A DNA stretch of 64,000 nucleotides from Algivirga pacifica (GCF_039543525.1 NZ_BAABJX010000022.1:149635-213634); one strand, 5' to 3'. Counted from the stretch's first letter, positions 16,229-24,254 are shown. Numbers and translations are program-made. The notes: generated from the letters alone by a model not told the origin.

Positions 16229-18277
16229 ATGAGGGAGCGCATATTTTTGGATACGGAGGCTATATCAGTGGGAGCTGTTAGAAAGGTATCTATAGTCATG
16301 GCTGCTATAGGATGGATTTTATTATTGGGAATAGGTTTGCGTGAGCAGTATGCTGATTTTGTGACACCTACTTTAGCACCTCTACCAGCTTACTTCAAAG
16401 GGGTGTGCTTATTCCTTTTTGTAGCTGGGATATATATTTTTAGTTCTATTGAGCTGAAGAAAAAAGAGTTGGACTTTTCTCATATTTTTTGGACACTATT
16501 TGTGGTCGCTTTTATTACGGCTTTCCTATCGGTGATGGTCAACTTCTTCATGTATTTTTTTGAAGAAGCGCGTTGGAGTGTTCATCCTTTCTGGTATGGA
16601 AGTTTTTTTTATGTAGAATACGGGGCCATGATTGTCTATCTGGTTACGGTGTTTGTGGCTTGGAAGCGACTCATACTATATGGAAAAGGACGTTTTGTGC
16701 AATATAGTTGGATTTGCTTTGAGGTATTGATAGCGATATTTTTAGCATCTCATTTTTTCAGTGATACAAAGCCTAGTTTATCGTTTCATTTTGGGTACGT
16801 GTTTTTAGCCATATGGATATTGTCTTTAAGCATTAATGTAAAGTGGATACCATTGTTAAATTTCAATCAAAAGCTAGCCACTTTACTGCAACTGTTCTTT
16901 ATTCTGATTTCTCTGATTTACTTTTTTACAACTATAGACAACTACTTGTCAATGAATTTATATGGAGTAGAAGGGTTACTCCAAAGCATATTCATAATAG
17001 CCTTGTTTACTTTTACATTTATCTATGGCGTTGTCGCAGGTTTATTTGTGATTTTTAATCTACCGACTTCATCGGAATTTGATAAAAAACTACAGGAGAT
17101 ATCCATCTTTCAGGAACTAAGTAGTACGATCAAACAAGGAAAAAATGAGTATGAGATCTACAAGGTGTTATTGCAAGCAGCCGGAAGTATCACAAATTCT
17201 CAATTGGGATGGATACAAAGAGAAGAACAACCCTTGATTGTCGATGGAATTACAAAGGAAGAGGCTGTACACTTCATGATGAAGTATAATACGATCATTA
17301 AGGAAACAAGTACTGCTAGAAGGGTACATTATAATCCCTACTTTGGTAGAGGTCGAAAGATGAAATATTACTCGATCTTAATTGTTAGAATATCAGGAAG
17401 AGAAGAGCATCTGGTACTTTTGAGCAGTCTACACAATGCCTATGATAAGATGATGGAAAAGAGTGTCCTCACTTATGTAAATCAGGCAGGGATAGCCATA
17501 TCAAACCTTGAACTGATGTCTTTGACTGTAGAGAGTGAGGTGTGGAAACAGCAGTTGGAGATCGCCCGGAAAGTGCAGGAACGCCTAATGCCTAAGCGAT
17601 GGGCTATTGAGCAATCTTTGGAAATTGCGGCGATTTCTGAACCGGCCATAGAAGTAGGAGGAGATTATTATGATTCCCATCAACAGGAAGGGAATAAGTT
17701 CTCCATTATGATTGCTGATGTTGCCGGAAAAGGGATACAGGCCTCTTTTCATATGGCACAGCTAAAAGGGATATTTCAGTCTTTAATGAATATGGAGCTG
17801 TCACCTATGGAAGTGATGACATATGCGAATAAAGCCTTAAAAAACTGTTTAGAGAAAAAAGCTTTTGTTACAGCTACCTATATGGAAATAGATACGGAAC
17901 AAAGGCAGTTGGAACAAGTGAGAGCAGGACATTGCCCAACATTGTACTTTTCTAAAGAAGAGCAACGAGCGTTTTACCTTCAGCAAAAAGGATTAGGATT
18001 AGGTATCATTCGTAATGATTCTTTCCAAAAATATATTAGTACGGAGAGTATACCCTATTATTCAGGTGACTTGATTGTTCTTTATACAGATGGTATTGTG
18101 GAAGCGAGACGGCAAGATAAGGAGTTGTTTGGCTATGATAGGCTTCGTGAATATATTCAATCTCATTATACACTACCGGTTAAAGAGATGGCAGAAGGCC
18201 TATTGGAGGAAGTAAGACATTTCTCGGGAGACCAGAAGTTAACGGATGATTTTACATTGATTATTATTCGTTTTTGA
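16229..18277 (+). CDS. Membrane-bound PP2C-type (SpoIIE/RsbU) serine phosphatase
   Basis: Probable activator of a partner-switching pathway that dephosphorylates the STAS protein encoded next to it. The N-terminal half has about seven to eight hydrophobic helices (about 25-285). A GAF-like cytoplasmic segment follows (about 300-435). The SpoIIE domain starts near 455 with QLEIARKVQERLMPK. Metal-binding Asp motifs are IEVGGDYYD, MIADVAGKGIQASF and, near the end, LYTDGIVEAR and TDDFTLIII. I preferred ATG 16229 (MRERIFLDTE) over a TTG four codons upstream. The stop is followed immediately by a heptamer array. Confidence 0.87.
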   Translation: MRERIFLDTEAISVGAVRKVSIVMAAIGWILLLGIGLREQYADFVTPTLAPLPAYFKGVCLFLFVAGIYIFSSIELKKKELDFSHIFWTLFVVAFITAFLSVMVNFFMYFFEEARWSVHPFWYGSFFYVEYGAMIVYLVTVFVAWKRLILYGKGRFVQYSWICFEVLIAIFLASHFFSDTKPSLSFHFGYVFLAIWILSLSINVKWIPLLNFNQKLATLLQLFFILISLIYFFTTIDNYLSMNLYGVEGLLQSIFIIALFTFTFIYGVVAGLFVIFNLPTSSEFDKKLQEISIFQELSSTIKQGKNEYEIYKVLLQAAGSITNSQLGWIQREEQPLIVDGITKEEAVHFMMKYNTIIKETSTARRVHYNPYFGRGRKMKYYSILIVRISGREEHLVLLSSLHNAYDKMMEKSVLTYVNQAGIAISNLELMSLTVESEVWKQQLEIARKVQERLMPKRWAIEQSLEIAAISEPAIEVGGDYYDSHQQEGNKFSIMIADVAGKGIQASFHMAQLKGIFQSLMNMELSPMEVMTYANKALKNCLEKKAFVTATYMEIDTEQRQLEQVRAGHCPTLYFSKEEQRAFYLQQKGLGLGIIRNDSFQKYISTESIPYYSGDLIVLYTDGIVEARRQDKELFGYDRLREYIQSHYTLPVKEMAEGLLEEVRHFSGDQKLTDDFTLIIIRF

Positions 18278-18341
18278 GGTAAAAGGTAAAAGGTAGGGGC
18301 GATCCATGTGGTCGCCCTCCACGTAGGTACCTCGACATACC
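18278..18341. repeat. Heptamer run leading into a GGGCGACC-type palindrome
   Basis: GGTAAAA-GGTAAAA-GGTAGGG starts on the base after the phosphatase TGA and runs directly into GGGGCGATCCATGTGG plus TCGCCC (about 18296-18318), a palindrome with one bulged base. A GTACC-rich tail follows to 18341. Copies of the palindrome also occur at 21181, 21230, 21279, 40589, 56597 and 56631. Confidence 0.7.
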
Positions 18342-18434
18342 ATTAAAAGGAATAGGGGTTGTTGTAAATATTATATTGGAAGATTATTTTCCTTCATCCA
18401 AAATATTGTAACTAACCATTAATCAATTACGTAT

Positions 18435-18776
18435 ATGTCCAATATAAAGATTACTGTAGAAGAGCAAGGAGACAAACAGATTATCCGTCTCTCAGGAGAA
18501 CTGGATGCCAGCTCAGCATTGGAGTTGGATAATGTTTTACAAGAAAGTATTGAGGGGCAGTTTACTGCTATCCTTATTGATTGCTCTTCTTTGGATTATA
18601 TTTCTTCTCCAGGTATAGGTCTTTTTACATCCCGTATAGAGGAGATGGAGCAACAAGGAACTTCTTTAGTGCTCTTTGGTTTAAAAGATAGTGTAAGCAC
18701 CGTTTTTGAAATATTAGGATTGGATCAGCTACTAAAAATTGTATCCGATGAGTATGAGGCAAAAAGTACATCCTAA
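18435..18776 (+). CDS. STAS-domain anti-sigma-factor antagonist
   Basis: Single STAS domain of 113 residues, the switch protein of RsbV/SpoIIAA type. In its unphosphorylated form it should bind the neighbouring HATPase kinase and release that kinase's target. The phosphorylation loop is LDYISSPGIG, with Ser57/Ser58 as the candidate site. The pattern ILIDCSSLDYI before it and EMEQQGTSLVLFGL after it is typical. It lies between the PP2C phosphatase and the kinase, whose start codon overlaps its end, so the two are probably translationally coupled. Confidence 0.92.
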   Translation: MSNIKITVEEQGDKQIIRLSGELDASSALELDNVLQESIEGQFTAILIDCSSLDYISSPGIGLFTSRIEEMEQQGTSLVLFGLKDSVSTVFEILGLDQLLKIVSDEYEAKSTS

Positions 18777-19191
18777 GATATATAGTAAAAAGGTAAAGTG
18801 TAATGTTGCCAACCTTGGATTATTGAGAAGGTTTGTGACCAACACTTTGAAGAAGCAACAACAACTTCCTACAGAATTGGTGAGCTTGATTGTCCTTGCG
18901 GTAGACGAGGTATGCGCAAACCGTATTATACATTCGAGTCATTGTAATGAGCAGGATGCTATTGAGGTGAAAGTGAGCACTGATAAAGAGAAGGCTGGCA
19001 TACTGATAGAGATTAAAGATAGAGGAGATCGTTTTGACATATCCTCCTATAATGCCCCCCCTATCAATGAAGTAGTATCCAATCGTCAGAATGGCGGTAT
19101 GGGACTGATTCTAGTAAAGAAAATTATGGATCATATACAGGTAGAACGGGAAGGAGATATTACTATTTATCGTTTATTTAAACAGGTCTAA
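18754..19191 (+). CDS. RsbW-like anti-sigma-factor serine kinase (HATPase_c)
   Basis: GHKL ATPase-fold kinase of about 145 residues, expected to phosphorylate and inactivate the STAS protein and to sequester an unknown partner. The N-box is LAVDEVCANRI, with IEIKDRGDRFD and the G-box NGGMGLILVKKIMD behind it. The start is ATG 18754 or 18748, overlapping the STAS gene by about 25 bp; a TTG at 18739 is also open. Bacteroidota lack the classical sigma-B, so the regulated factor is not known. The stop codon is the loop of the terminator. Confidence 0.88.
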   Translation: MRQKVHPKIYSKKVKCNVANLGLLRRFVTNTLKKQQQLPTELVSLIVLAVDEVCANRIIHSSHCNEQDAIEVKVSTDKEKAGILIEIKDRGDRFDISSYNAPPINEVVSNRQNGGMGLILVKKIMDHIQVEREGDITIYRLFKQV

Positions 19192-19206
19192 GACCTGTTT
19201 TTTTTT
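19180..19206 (+). terminator. Terminator overlapping the end of the kinase gene
   Basis: AAACAGGTC, loop TAA, GACCTGTTT followed by six more T. The three-base loop is the TAA stop codon of the HATPase gene, so the last three codons form the upstream arm. Confidence 0.9.
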
Positions 19207-19252
19207 GTACGATTATTATTGAATAGATGAATGAATACAGTGGGTTAGTCTT

Positions 19253-19282
19253 TTGATAACTCCCCCTACTCCATTACTTTTG
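19253..19282 (+). promoter_or_regulatory. Promoter of the dihydroorotase-like gene
   Basis: TTG (19253-19255), a 19-bp spacer and TACTTTTG (19275-19282) match the Bacteroidota -33/-7 promoter form exactly. The expected start gives a leader of about 35 nt before the ATG at 19325. Confidence 0.75.
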
Positions 19283-19324
19283 TACGAATGAATGTTCTTT
19301 AAAAAATAACCATACCGCACAGCC

Positions 19325-20596
19325 ATGAATGAAATATTATTCAAAGGAATAAAAGTAGTGAGCCCATCGTCTTCTTTTAATGGGCAACATGTAAACTTAC
19401 TGATTAAGGATGGAGTGATTGCAGCCATTACACAAGAAGAAGTAGCGGCAGAGCATAGTATAGAGGCTAGCCACTTATCGGTATCTGAAGGATGGTTTGA
19501 CCTAAGAACAAAACTAACGGACCCAGGTTTTGAACATAAAGATACAATTGCTTCGATCAGTGCGTCTGCAGTGGCAGGAGGATTCACGGATATAGCTGTC
19601 TTACCGAATACCAAGCCAGCTTTGCAAACCAAGGAGTCGGTAGTGTACGTCAAGGATATGTCTCGTTTCTTACCTGTAGATTTCCATGTTTTGGCCGCTT
19701 TGACCAAGGATTGTAAAGGGGAAGAAATGACGGAGATGACGGATCTACACCATGCTGGAGCTGTAGCATTTACGGATGGAGTCAATTCAAATTGGCATAT
19801 GGGCGTATTGAAAAGAGCCTTACTATACGCACAAGGGTTTGATGGTTGTATTATCGATCAACCGGAAGAGCAAACGATGACTGAAAATGGTCATATGAAT
19901 GAAGGAATTAGCAGTACCTTAATGGGAACGAGAGGTATTCCAACATTGGCTGAAGAGATTGCCGTTCAGCGATCGTTGGCGATTCTGGCTTACACGGGTG
20001 GAAGGTTGCATTTGACAAATATTTCATCAGCAAAATCGGTAGACTTAATTAAAGAAGCTAAGGCTGAAGGACTGCAGGTAACTTGTGATGTAAGTGCCGC
20101 GCATCTTTTCTTTACAGATGAAGATTTGGCATCTTTTGATACAAACCTGAAGGTAAAACCTCCTTTTAGAGGGCAGACTGACCGACAAAGATTATGGGAA
20201 GGAATTCAGGAAGGAGTGATTGATGCTATTTCTTCCAATCACGTACCTCAAGACGAAGAGTCAAAGAATCTGGAGTTTGATTTAGCTGACTTTGGAATGT
20301 TAGGTTTAGAAACGGCTTTTGCAGCGATTATGAGTAGAAAGCCAGAGGAGGTAAGTACTGCTACAGTGATTGAAAAGCTAACAACAGGTCCTAGAGGTAT
20401 ATTGAAACAAGAAGCTACTTCTATCGAAGAAGGAGCGGAAGCTATTCTAACCATTTTCTCAGAGGAGGAAGAGTGGACGGTCACTAGAGAGGATATTAAG
20501 TCTTATTCTGACAACACAGCTTTTGTTGGAAAAACATTGAAAGGGAAACCTGTAGGTATCATCAATAAAGGGAGTGTTGTATTGAATGTGGAGTAA
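19325..20596 (+). CDS. Dihydroorotase homologue lacking most metal ligands (PyrC'/PyrX-like)
   Basis: Amidohydrolase-fold protein of 423 residues that aligns along its length with type I dihydroorotases (pyrimidine synthesis). The metal site is degenerate. The usual HxH is Arg61-Thr-Lys63 (FDLRTKL). The HCED histidine is Gln179 (DQPEEQ). The VTPHHL histidine is Ala in VSAAHL. The final TDH aspartate is Asn305 (SSNHVP). Only the Asp of AFTDG (151) remains of the six ligands. It is therefore probably non-catalytic, perhaps a structural partner of aspartate transcarbamoylase as known for PyrC'/PyrX proteins. No pyrB is nearby. It is followed 30 bp later by DUF4199. Confidence 0.85.
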   Translation: MNEILFKGIKVVSPSSSFNGQHVNLLIKDGVIAAITQEEVAAEHSIEASHLSVSEGWFDLRTKLTDPGFEHKDTIASISASAVAGGFTDIAVLPNTKPALQTKESVVYVKDMSRFLPVDFHVLAALTKDCKGEEMTEMTDLHHAGAVAFTDGVNSNWHMGVLKRALLYAQGFDGCIIDQPEEQTMTENGHMNEGISSTLMGTRGIPTLAEEIAVQRSLAILAYTGGRLHLTNISSAKSVDLIKEAKAEGLQVTCDVSAAHLFFTDEDLASFDTNLKVKPPFRGQTDRQRLWEGIQEGVIDAISSNHVPQDEESKNLEFDLADFGMLGLETAFAAIMSRKPEEVSTATVIEKLTTGPRGILKQEATSIEEGAEAILTIFSEEEEWTVTREDIKSYSDNTAFVGKTLKGKPVGIINKGSVVLNVE

Positions 20597-20626
20597 TCTC
20601 GACAGCACTTTTTAAACTAGTATATT

Positions 20627-21229
20627 ATGAGAAAGTATTTATTAAAGACGGCCGTTTTATTTGGCTTATTGTCAGCTTTGGTCTGTTTCCTATACATGTT
20701 TACGCTAAATGTATTGGGAAATAACCCTTTTGGCAGATACCAAATGATGTATCTCGGTTTCTATGGGATGTGTATTGCTGTAGGGATGTGGTATTTCCGA
20801 GATCGACAGAATGCAGGAGTTCTTCGTCCACAAGTTGCGATTCTTTTCGGGATGATTCTGAACACTGTGGGCACTGTGTTCTTAGGATTATTACTGTTTG
20901 TATGGACAGGAGTATTGGATCAGGAGCAAAAAGTAATTGGAATACACAGGGAGCAATCCTTAGAATTGATAGCCTCTTCTGAGAGGGCAATGAAAGAAGC
21001 CAAAGACAGTGGACAATTGGAAGAAGAGCAATTTCAGGAAAATATGATTGCTTTTGAAGACCAAAAGGAAGCTATTCGTACAATGGATGCCATGTATTTG
21101 TCTTATGACCAATCGATACGATTTTTTATTGCAGGAATGTTTCTGACTTTCTTCTTTATGCTGATAATGAAGAGTGGTAAGGGCGACTCTCGTGGTCGCT
21201 CGCAGATTAGCGGTAAAAGTAAAAAGTAA
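20627..21229 (+). CDS. DUF4199 family membrane protein
   Basis: Membrane protein of 200 residues and unknown function. Four hydrophobic segments lie at about 7-30, 38-57, 70-95 and 162-182. A charged, coiled-coil-like loop (about 105-155) sits between the third and fourth. In Bacteroidota DUF4199 genes often neighbour dihydroorotase-like genes, as here. The final part, about 183-200 (GKGDSRGRSQISGKSKK), is translated from a GGGCGACC palindrome and heptamer DNA and looks like a repeat-derived extension. It is probably co-transcribed with the preceding gene. Confidence 0.78.
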   Translation: MRKYLLKTAVLFGLLSALVCFLYMFTLNVLGNNPFGRYQMMYLGFYGMCIAVGMWYFRDRQNAGVLRPQVAILFGMILNTVGTVFLGLLLFVWTGVLDQEQKVIGIHREQSLELIASSERAMKEAKDSGQLEEEQFQENMIAFEDQKEAIRTMDAMYLSYDQSIRFFIAGMFLTFFFMLIMKSGKGDSRGRSQISGKSKK

Positions 21230-21253
21230 GGGCGACTCTTGTGGTCGCCGGCC
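21181..21253. repeat. Two GGGCGACC palindromes in tandem
   Basis: GGGCGACTCTCGTGGTCGCTC (first 21 bp) lies inside the DUF4199 frame. A second copy, GGGCGACTCTTGTGGTCGCC, starts at 21230 directly after the DUF4199 TAA. GGTAAAA-GTAAAAA-GTAAGGG heptads lie between them. Confidence 0.75.
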
Positions 21254-21270
21254 TATTGAAAATAAGTATA

Positions 21271-21309
21271 AAAAAATAAGAGCGACTTTTACAGTCGCTC
21301 TTATTTTTT
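21271..21309. terminator. Bidirectional terminator derived from the palindrome family
   Basis: AAAAAATAAGAGCGAC, seven-base loop, GTCGCTCTTATTTTTT: a perfect 16-bp stem between converging genes. The AGCGAC/GTCGCT core resembles the neighbouring GGGCGAC palindromes, so it may be a repeat copy used as a terminator. Confidence 0.85.
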
Positions 21310-21832
21310 AGAAACGAATGCCTAAAGTAGCTCCCAAAGGAACTCCCTCTCGGTAAGTTGGTTGATTTAAGCCGACATAAGGATTTATTGTCACATTGAT
21401 CTGACCTGTCTTATATTTATCCCTTAGTGCCATGTTATTGATTTTAGCGACTTTTACTGCATCAAAAATAGACCAAATATAAGTAGTCGCTGCTCCGGCA
21501 AGTCCTAAAAGCATTAGTCCAGCACCAGAACCATCAGTATTCCCATACTCATCAACGCTTTCGACCAACTGTACAGCACCTACACTCATAACGACGTAGG
21601 AACCTACAAATCCACCAAAGAATCCCAGTCCCCTTCCTGTTTCTCCAGCAACAATCTGCCCTAAACCAGGTGCTAAAAAGGATGCAACTCCTGCAATAGT
21701 AGGATCATAACGATCTCCATATTGTGGAATATATTCAGCAGCGTTGTATTGGTGTTTCCAAACAGAATACTGGGCATTGGATACAGTACTGAAAGCAAAA
21801 AGTACAAAAAATAGTGTAATGAGCTTTTTCAT
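21308..21832 (-). CDS. Exported membrane protein of unknown function (DUF5683-like)
   Basis: Protein of 174 residues with a signal peptide (MKKLITLFFVLFAFSTVSNA, about 1-20). The glycine-rich segment SFLAPGLGQIVAGETGRGLGF (about 52-72) recalls the TM2/DUF5683 pattern PGxGQxYxG. Two or three further hydrophobic stretches follow (about 74-90 and 105-125). The C-terminus NVTINPYVGL...LGIRF looks like a terminal strand. No function can be assigned. It is the first of twelve minus-strand genes that run up to the origin region. Confidence 0.6.
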   Translation of the reverse strand: MKKLITLFFVLFAFSTVSNAQYSVWKHQYNAAEYIPQYGDRYDPTIAGVASFLAPGLGQIVAGETGRGLGFFGGFVGSYVVMSVGAVQLVESVDEYGNTDGSGAGLMLLGLAGAATTYIWSIFDAVKVAKINNMALRDKYKTGQINVTINPYVGLNQPTYREGVPLGATLGIRF

Positions 21833-21908
21833 ATAAAAAAATAAAATTAGTTGAGATATATAAAAGTAGATTATTAATTCAATAGTTTGTCATGTAGTAA
21901 GGTCTCAT

Positions 21909-21943
21909 TTTTACCTTATACCTCTTACTTTTTACCTTTATTT
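21909..21943. repeat. Pyrimidine heptamer array overlapping the YdeI-like stop codon
   Basis: TTTTACC-TTATACC-TCTTACT-TTTTACC-TTTATTT, five heptads in exact register. The last one covers the stop codon of the minus-strand gene ending at 21938. Confidence 0.65.
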
Positions 21944-22426
21944 ATCATAATATTTGAGTCCCTTCTCTAACCGGTTGATCATTTCTACAATACGGGAGAC
22001 CTTGGTATCCTCCATTTTAGCATCGTAAATCCAATCAATATAGGCTTTTTGCTCGCCTTCCGTAAAAGATAGAAAGGTTTCATAAATTGAAGGAGGCTCG
22101 TTTAATAAGCACTCCTTAATTTCTTCAGGTAGTAGAAACGGGGTTTCATCCAAAAAGAGTTGAATACTAACGATATCCCCCGCTTCTTTTTTGATATTCT
22201 TTCTGATAGCAGCTTTCACAGGCAAAAAGAGTTTTCCTTCTCCCATAGGCATGAGCTTATATTGCTTTAGTTCATAATCATCAATAAATCCTCGGACTCT
22301 TACCCATCCAAAAGGATTACTTTTATCTTGGGAGATTTCAGGAATTTCGGCGTAGGTCCACCCTCCTTTACCCGGAAATTTTTTAAGTAGATATTCTTTA
22401 TTGACGATCGCTTTTTGAGAAGTCAT
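21938..22426 (-). CDS. YdeI/OmpD-associated family protein (DUF1905 plus YdeI-type C-terminus)
   Basis: Cytoplasmic protein of 162 residues. The N-terminal DUF1905 part has GKGGWTYAEIPEI, VRVRGFIDDYELKQYKLMPM and GKLFLPVKAAIRKNIKKEAG. The C-terminal part (about 110-160) has the bacteriocin-protection YdeI pattern, FLSFTEGEQKAYIDWIYDAK and VSRIVEMINRLEKGLKYY. The biochemical role is not established for this family. Its ATG shares a base with the polX stop (TAATG), so it is probably coupled to polX translation. Confidence 0.8.
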   Translation of the reverse strand: MTSQKAIVNKEYLLKKFPGKGGWTYAEIPEISQDKSNPFGWVRVRGFIDDYELKQYKLMPMGEGKLFLPVKAAIRKNIKKEAGDIVSIQLFLDETPFLLPEEIKECLLNEPPSIYETFLSFTEGEQKAYIDWIYDAKMEDTKVSRIVEMINRLEKGLKYYDK

Positions 22427-24117
22427 TATTTAATGTTCTTTTTTCGATCTTCAAAAAAGGTATTTACTTCTATAGCATTCATCGCATTAAAAGTCATCTC
22501 TTTAGTGAGGCCAGCCTTTTGCCCTACATACAATCCATACTGCATATCATCGTATCCTTCCATCTTGTGGGCATCAGGGTTGATACTGATTTTGACTCCT
22601 TGGTCCAAGGCGTATTTTACCCATCTCCAGTCCAAGTCTAGTCGCCATGGATTCGCATTGATCTCAATGATTACGTTGTGAGTGGCACAAGCATCAATAA
22701 TCGCTTTATGGTCTATAGGATACCCTTCTCTTTTTAATAAAAGTCTCCCGGTAGGATGCCCTAACATGGTTGTGTAAGGGTTGATTACTGCTTTGAGAAT
22801 ACGCTCGGTCGCTTTCTTTTGGTCCATTTTCAGGTTGGAATGTACCGAGGCGATTACAAAGTCAAAGGAAGCCAATACCTCATCGCTATAATCCAGTTGT
22901 CCATCATTCAAAATATCAGATTCAATACCCTTGAAGATGGTAAAGTCTTTCATTTCTTGATTAAGGGCATCAATCTCCTGGTGTTGCTCTAATATTCTCT
23001 CTTCTGATAGTCCATTAGCATAAAAAGCAGATTTGGAGTGGTCGGTAATTCCTAGGTATTGATAGCCTAAAGCCTTACAGTGCTCCGCCATCTCTCTAAG
23101 AGTATGCTTACCATCGGAATAGGTCGTGTGATTGTGTAAAATTCCTTTTAAATCTTCCATTTGTACAAGCTGAGGGACACCTTTTTCTATCCATTCGCTT
23201 TCGAATAGTCCTTCTCTCAAAGGAGCTTCAAAATAAGGAAGCTCCATCGCTTTATAGTATTCCTCTTCCGTTGCCAATACTGTCTTACGACTGAACTCCG
23301 ATAGTGTTTTACCATCCTTATTACTTAAGGTTAAGTGCATACCAGCAGAAGAGGTAAGCAGTAAGGTTTGCGCAAAGGCATCGTCTTTACAAAGGTAGAA
23401 TTCTATAGGAAGTTGTTGTTCCGTTAAGACACCTCTCCAGTTCAAGGGACCAGAAGCTTTTTCATCGTAATCAAAGTCAGGAATGTCCTTGAGTACTTCT
23501 TTTACCTTTGGTAAATCAGAATAGCCTAATACCCATTCCATTTTGTCGATAACTTCCAGTTGTCTTCGAACCTGTCCTGTCGGGGAAATATTGAATCCTT
23601 TTTCCTCCAAGTGTTGTACTAAAGTGTCACTGATATTTTTTGCATCTGAAAAATGTAGCTTGCTCTCATTTTTTTTCAGGAATTGGATTTGATCCAGAAT
23701 AGCCTGTTCTGTTTTGGCTCCAAAACCTTTCAATGCTTGTATTTTATTTGCCCGACAAGCTTCTTCCAGTGCTTGAAGACTTTCAATACCCAGTTCTTTC
23801 CATAACATTCCAATCTTCTTCCCTCCTATTCCTTTGATCTGTAGGATATCCATTACTCCGGCAGGGGTTTCTTCTGTGAGTGCTTTTAACTCCTCAAAAG
23901 TACCCTCTTCATTGATCTGAGCAATTTTCTCTGCAACACTTTTGGAGAAGCCGAGTTTTTGCAATTCTTCCTTGGAAGCACCTTCCAGAGGCTGTTCGGC
24001 TTTTTCAACATTAAATACGGCAGAAGCATACGCCTTTACTTTGAAAGGATTTGCTCCGTGAATTTCCATTAGGGAAGCAGCGGTTTTTAGAATTGCTGCG
24101 ATTTCTTTATTACTCAT
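22426..24117 (-). CDS. polX: PolX-family protein: degenerate polymerase-beta domain with intact PHP phosphoesterase
   Basis: Repair-type protein of 563 residues. The N-terminal helical/HhH region (about 1-145) includes LQIKGIGGKKIGMLWKEL and LKGFGAKTE. The nucleotidyltransferase domain (about 150-315) lacks the metal-binding acidic pair: the family motif GSxRRxxxxxGDxD reads TGQVRRQLEVIDKMEW (180-195). Polymerase activity is therefore doubtful. The C-terminal PHP domain looks intact: HNH at 328-330, GITDHS (359-360), GIESDI, SVHS, GHPTGR and INPDAH. It probably acts as a 3'-5' exonuclease or phosphoesterase. Translationally coupled with the YdeI-like gene. Confidence 0.9.
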   Translation of the reverse strand: MSNKEIAAILKTAASLMEIHGANPFKVKAYASAVFNVEKAEQPLEGASKEELQKLGFSKSVAEKIAQINEEGTFEELKALTEETPAGVMDILQIKGIGGKKIGMLWKELGIESLQALEEACRANKIQALKGFGAKTEQAILDQIQFLKKNESKLHFSDAKNISDTLVQHLEEKGFNISPTGQVRRQLEVIDKMEWVLGYSDLPKVKEVLKDIPDFDYDEKASGPLNWRGVLTEQQLPIEFYLCKDDAFAQTLLLTSSAGMHLTLSNKDGKTLSEFSRKTVLATEEEYYKAMELPYFEAPLREGLFESEWIEKGVPQLVQMEDLKGILHNHTTYSDGKHTLREMAEHCKALGYQYLGITDHSKSAFYANGLSEERILEQHQEIDALNQEMKDFTIFKGIESDILNDGQLDYSDEVLASFDFVIASVHSNLKMDQKKATERILKAVINPYTTMLGHPTGRLLLKREGYPIDHKAIIDACATHNVIIEINANPWRLDLDWRWVKYALDQGVKISINPDAHKMEGYDDMQYGLYVGQKAGLTKEMTFNAMNAIEVNTFFEDRKKNIK

Positions 24118-24126
24118 AATTTTTTT

Positions 24127-24254
24127 CAGTGAAGAGTAGACATAGACAGTGGGCAGTGAACAATTAGCAGTGAGCAGTGTACAATAGACAATGAACAGTT
24201 ATGACGATTTTTACTGTTCACTGTTCACTGTTCACTGCTCATTGTTAACTATTG
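24127..24254. repeat. CAGTGAA heptamer array with inverted counterpart
   Basis: From 24147 eight heptads run in exact register (CAGTGGG, CAGTGAA, CAATTAG, CAGTGAG, CAGTGTA, CAATAGA, CAATGAA, CAGTTAT). From 24213 the other orientation runs: ACTGTTC three times, ACTGCTC, ATTGTTA, ACTATTG. The last heptad covers the TAG stop of the minus-strand gene at 24249. The whole gap between polX and that gene is repeat. Confidence 0.85.

Noticed and set aside
19216..19785. 189-residue open frame on the minus strand
   Set aside because: It is antisense to the dihydroorotase-like gene and its promoter, gives Ser/Thr/Cys-rich sequence without motifs, and the plus-strand gene is clearly real.
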